Of a stretch of 22,983 nt of DNA, positions 20,371 through 22,983 are shown in pieces. A program made the translations under genes and the position numbers. Position 1 is the first letter of the stretch, and each line of letters begins with the position of its first letter. Origin of the DNA: a bacterium UBA3734 (GTDB lineage Bacteria; Bacteroidota; Bacteroidia; Bacteroidales; Bacteroidaceae); NCBI GenBank assembly GCA_002372575.1, contig DFHC01000033.1, forward strand, positions 1 to 22,983. Reading direction: 5' to 3'. Under the pieces are notes generated by a model. The model made no database searches. It was not told the origin of the DNA and was given only the letters and a program-made list of their open reading frames with translations.

Positions 20371-22353
20371 ATGAAAACCCTGAAATCAACCCTGATTCTG
20401 CTGCTGGCTCTCGTGGCTGGCAGCGCGTGGGCCGACGGCGGCTACACGGTTTATCCCATCCCCCATGAGCAAGTGGCCGGACAAGGAACGGCCTCGTTTA
20501 CCCACGCCGTGAGCATTGTGGCTGAAAGTGGCATCGACGAATACACGCGCAACCGCGCCATTCAGGTGCTGGCCGACCGCGGACTGCAGGCGACGGTCGT
20601 GAAAAAGGCAAAAAGCGGCCAGTCGGCGATTTATCTCGGCGTGAACGGCTCGGGTGGCGTGGCCGACAAAATGGCTTCGCGGAAAAAACTGCGTCGCGAC
20701 GTATTCCAGAAAGAGAAATACGACCGCCACATCGTGAGCCTGACGGCGGAAAAGGGTAGGGCACAGGTGGTGATTCTTGGCGAGAACACCGACGCTGCGT
20801 TCTACGGCCTGGCCACGCTGGAGCAAATGCTCGACCGAGGCACGAAGTCGCTGCCCTGCGCCACGTTCTACGACTATGCCGACGTGCAGAACCGCGGCGT
20901 CATCGAGGGCTACTACGGCGTGCCCTACAGCATGGAGGTCACCGCCGATTTGTTCCGCTTCATGGCGCGCTACAAGCTGAACGCCTATATGTACGGCGCG
21001 AAGAGCGACCCCTATCACTCGCGCTACTGGGACAAGGCCTACCCCGAGAAAATCACCGACGAGGAGCGCCGCCTCGGCCTCATGACGCAGGATATGCTCT
21101 GCCAGCTGACCGACGTGGCCCACCAGACGAAGGTGAACTTCATCTGGGCGATTCATCCGGGGCAGAGTTTCACGAGTGCCGACAGCAAGGACGTGCTCGA
21201 CCGCATCATGTCGAAATTCGAGAAGATGTATGAACTGGGCGTGCGCCAGTTCGGCGTGTTTGTCGATGACGTAGGCGTGCCCGACGACGAACCCACCCTG
21301 AGGCTCGGTGCCGAGCGACTCGCGCAACTGCAAGGGAAAATCGACAAGAAATGGAACTTCACGGGTGCCGCACCCGCCGACACCGTGAAACCGCTGCAAT
21401 ACGTGCCGCAGCTCTATGCCTTCAGCTGGGTTTCCAAGGAAAAGGCGCGGAAGTTCTGGGAGTCGCTCCGACCCGTTCCGGCCAAGGTGAATATCTACAC
21501 GACGGGCAAAAACGTGTGGTCGGTGCCCAACAGCAGCGATCTCGACGTGCTCCACGACTATCTCGGACGCGAAGTGTCGTGGTGGTGGAACTACCCGTGC
21601 AACGACAACGACATGACGAAGATTTTCCCCGCCGACACCTATTCGAACTTCGCCGACGAGAAGCACATCGCCAACGATGCCCGCCTCGAAAAGGGCCTGC
21701 GCCTGAAAACCATCATCATCAACCCCATGCAGCAGGGCGAAATCTCGAAAATAGCGCTCTTCAGCGTGGCCGACTACACGTGGAACATGAACGCCTTCGA
21801 CAACCAGACGAGCTGGGAAGCTTCGCTGCCCGCCGTCGTCGGACGCAACCGCGCCGCTGCCTTCAAGACGCTTGTGCCCTACCTGCGCCACTACGATGCC
21901 CAGACGCCGCTCGCCCAGCTCATCAGCAACTTCAAGGCGGCCTTTGAAAAGGGTTCTGCGGCAGAAAAAACGCAGGCTTCCGCTGCGCTCACGACGCAGT
22001 TGAAACGACTCGGTGAGGCTTGCGACGTGGTGGCCACGATGCAACAAAGCCATCTTGAGAGCGACAGCCTCTTCTATGCCGACCTGCGCCCGTGGCTGCT
22101 GAAGTTGAAATCGATGACCACGCAGGCCCAGACGATGCTCCGCGCCCTTCAGCCCGATGGCGAAAAAGCCGTCGGCCGAATCGACTTCGCCAAAAGCTGG
22201 TCGGCCATCGAGGGCATGGAGAAGAACGAGCAGTTCCAATTCGACGTGCTCAACGGCCTCGGCAGCGACATCAAGCTCTCGGTGCTCACCGCCGAGCCTG
22301 CCGCCAAGTCGCTCCGCCCGTTCCTCAACTGGCTGTTGGAACAGCAGGAATAA
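20371..22353 (+). CDS. GH84 beta-N-acetylglucosaminidase (O-GlcNAcase/hyaluronidase family)
   Basis: A 660-residue exported glycosidase that releases beta-linked GlcNAc with substrate-assisted catalysis. A signal peptide (1-21, ending WA) precedes an N-terminal GH20b-like domain (about 24-165), the catalytic barrel from the RGVIEGYYGVPYS block (176-187) on, and a helical C-terminal part (about 470-660). The catalytic Asp pair D299-D300 in FGVFVDDVG corresponds to the double Asp of the Bacteroides thetaiotaomicron enzyme. ATG 20371 follows a full consensus promoter. The neighbourhood (sialate esterase, nagB) suits mucin or other host-glycan breakdown in the periplasm. A long open frame on the opposite strand is an antisense shadow. 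Confidence 0.93.
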   Translation: MKTLKSTLILLLALVAGSAWADGGYTVYPIPHEQVAGQGTASFTHAVSIVAESGIDEYTRNRAIQVLADRGLQATVVKKAKSGQSAIYLGVNGSGGVADKMASRKKLRRDVFQKEKYDRHIVSLTAEKGRAQVVILGENTDAAFYGLATLEQMLDRGTKSLPCATFYDYADVQNRGVIEGYYGVPYSMEVTADLFRFMARYKLNAYMYGAKSDPYHSRYWDKAYPEKITDEERRLGLMTQDMLCQLTDVAHQTKVNFIWAIHPGQSFTSADSKDVLDRIMSKFEKMYELGVRQFGVFVDDVGVPDDEPTLRLGAERLAQLQGKIDKKWNFTGAAPADTVKPLQYVPQLYAFSWVSKEKARKFWESLRPVPAKVNIYTTGKNVWSVPNSSDLDVLHDYLGREVSWWWNYPCNDNDMTKIFPADTYSNFADEKHIANDARLEKGLRLKTIIINPMQQGEISKIALFSVADYTWNMNAFDNQTSWEASLPAVVGRNRAAAFKTLVPYLRHYDAQTPLAQLISNFKAAFEKGSAAEKTQASAALTTQLKRLGEACDVVATMQQSHLESDSLFYADLRPWLLKLKSMTTQAQTMLRALQPDGEKAVGRIDFAKSWSAIEGMEKNEQFQFDVLNGLGSDIKLSVLTAEPAAKSLRPFLNWLLEQQE

Positions 22354-22384
22354 TCAACACATTAATAATATAATTATAGGAACA

Positions 22385-22705
22385 ATGGAAAATAACGAAA
22401 AAAACAATGGGCAGCAGCTTCAATTGAACCTGAAGCCGGAAATTGCCGCAGGAGAATACTCTAATATGGCACTCATCACCCACTCGCACAGCGAGTTTAT
22501 CATCGACCTCGCCCGCCATCTTCCGGGAATGCCGCAACCAGAGGTGTGCAGCCGTGTCGTCATGGCACCCGAGCACGCCAAGCGATTGCTCGGCGCGTTG
22601 CAGGAAAACCTCTACAAATACGAGCGGCAATTCGGCAAAATTGAACTCCCCGGTATGCCGCAGCGCACCGTAGCACCCTTCGGTGGAGGGCATGGTGAAG
22701 CCTGA
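22385..22705 (+). CDS. DUF3467 protein
   Basis: A 106-residue soluble protein of the DUF3467 family, function unknown. A Gln/Asn-rich start (MENNEKNNGQQLQLNL) leads to the conserved core EYSNMALITHSHSEFIIDLARHLPGM, followed by the SRVVMAPEHAKRLLGAL and NLYKYERQFG blocks. It starts 31 bases after the GH84 stop and lies 234 bases before rpsL, from which a terminator and a promoter separate it. In Bacteroidota this gene is usually found near rpoC and rpsL, so its link with rpsL is conserved here while the upstream neighbour differs. The start at 22385 was chosen because the longer frame runs back into GH84. Confidence 0.9.
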   Translation: MENNEKNNGQQLQLNLKPEIAAGEYSNMALITHSHSEFIIDLARHLPGMPQPEVCSRVVMAPEHAKRLLGALQENLYKYERQFGKIELPGMPQRTVAPFGGGHGEA

Positions 22706-22753
22706 AAAGGTAAAAATTAGTGTTAATAAGCATTTAAAATGTTATATTTTATT

Positions 22754-22784
22754 AAAATCGGGCTTTTGTCCGATTTTTCTTTCT
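22754..22784 (+). terminator. Terminator after the GH84-DUF3467 unit
   Basis: AAAATCGG (22754-22761) pairs with CCGATTTT (22770-22777) across an eight-base loop and is followed by more T residues. It ends the upstream unit before the rpsL promoter. Confidence 0.75.
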
Positions 22785-22814
22785 TATTGATGTGTGTATT
22801 CGGATAAAAAGTCG

Positions 22815-22822
22815 TAACTTTG
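22815..22822 (+). promoter_or_regulatory. rpsL promoter -7 box and long leader
   Basis: TAACTTTG followed by C fits the consensus; the -33 region is weak (TGTG). Transcription from here gives a leader of about 110 bases (to 22939). That is long for this phylum and may hold a ribosomal-protein control element, though no strong hairpin was identified by eye. Confidence 0.75.
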
Positions 22823-22939
22823 CACCCCGAATGTCACACAACGGCCTTTTGCGAACAAATTGAGAAGAGGCGAGTGACGGCGTAATTAGCTGAAAATAAA
22901 CGAAATAAATAAACATATAAACTTAAAAAATTAAACATT

Positions 22940-22983
22940 ATGCCTACTATTTCACAGTTAGTAAGAAAAGGCAGAAAGGTGCT
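22940..22983 (+). CDS. rpsL: Ribosomal protein S12, first codons (runs off the window)
   Basis: The last 44 bases encode MPTISQLVRKGRKV, the universally conserved start of ribosomal protein S12 of the 30S decoding centre. The gene begins the str operon (rpsL, rpsG, fusA) in most bacteria; its continuation lies outside the window. It has its own promoter box and a long leader. Confidence 0.95.
   Translation, partial: MPTISQLVRKGRKV

Noticed and set aside
20386..22239. 617-codon minus-strand open frame opposite GH84
   Set aside because: It fully overlaps an intact GH84 gene with a consensus promoter and shows the composition of an antisense shadow.

Overview
The window looks like a chromosomal segment of a Bacteroidales bacterium, most likely a Prevotellaceae member. 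The evidence is the Bacteroidota-type promoter (TTTG, about 19 bases, TAnnTTTG) found in front of several genes, the family-typical forms of HflX, DUF4922/SpoIID, NagB/PIG-L, GH84 and DUF3467, and a cohesin-like secreted protein with a Prevotella-style C-terminal tail. Most genes are GC-rich; a stretch of roughly 2.9-5.3 kb is visibly AT-richer. No rRNA, tRNA, CRISPR array, insertion sequence or phage gene was recognised.

Layout. 1-2 kb (minus): the N-terminal part of an M16 zinc peptidase and the ribosome-associated GTPase HflX, whose promoter sits almost on its start codon. 2.1-5.3 kb (minus): an AT-richer accessory islet with a cohesin-like secreted protein, a dockerin-bearing secreted protein, an orphan P-loop ATPase, an intergenic stretch that could fold into a pseudoknot, and a YafQ-type toxin-antitoxin pair. 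Related palindromes with a GCGAAAC/GTTTCGC stem stand at both ends of this islet. 5.4-12 kb (plus): a hotdog thioesterase, NagB, a NagB-like/PIG-L deacetylase fusion, a two-domain sialate O-acetylesterase and a creatininase-family hydrolase. 12-17 kb (minus): a tight cell-envelope operon of glycosyltransferase, DUF4922-SpoIID fusion and AmpG-like permease. 17.1-20.3 kb (plus): RlmN, a PdxA-like protein and a flippase-like membrane protein. 20.3-23 kb (plus): a GH84 hexosaminidase, a DUF3467 protein, and the promoter and first codons of rpsL (S12).

How the genes fit together. GH84 and the sialate O-acetylesterase would release GlcNAc and de-O-acetylate sialic acids from host-type glycans. NagB feeds the resulting GlcN-6-P into glycolysis. 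The AmpG/SpoIID/glycosyltransferase operon points to peptidoglycan turnover or envelope glycan work. This is a plausible amino-sugar scavenging neighbourhood, but it is not a classical polysaccharide utilisation locus because there is no SusC/SusD pair.

The most unusual signal is a dense set of dispersed short repeats. A GC-rich palindromic element (GAGGCT/AGCCTC ends, CCCCTCCC-TTTT-GGGG-type core) and several low-complexity families (CAACTNT, TGATGGG, AATTAAG, GCGGAGGT, AGGGYTAAAAAGTTAA) occur between genes and also inside coding frames. There they add in-frame peptides to HflX, the cohesin-like protein, the esterase, RlmN, the creatininase and, four times, the DUF4922-SpoIID protein. Some of them also supply start or stop codons. 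Two further points are a PdxA-like protein that has lost its metal-ligand histidines and substrate loop, and a NagB domain with its catalytic residues replaced, fused to a deacetylase.
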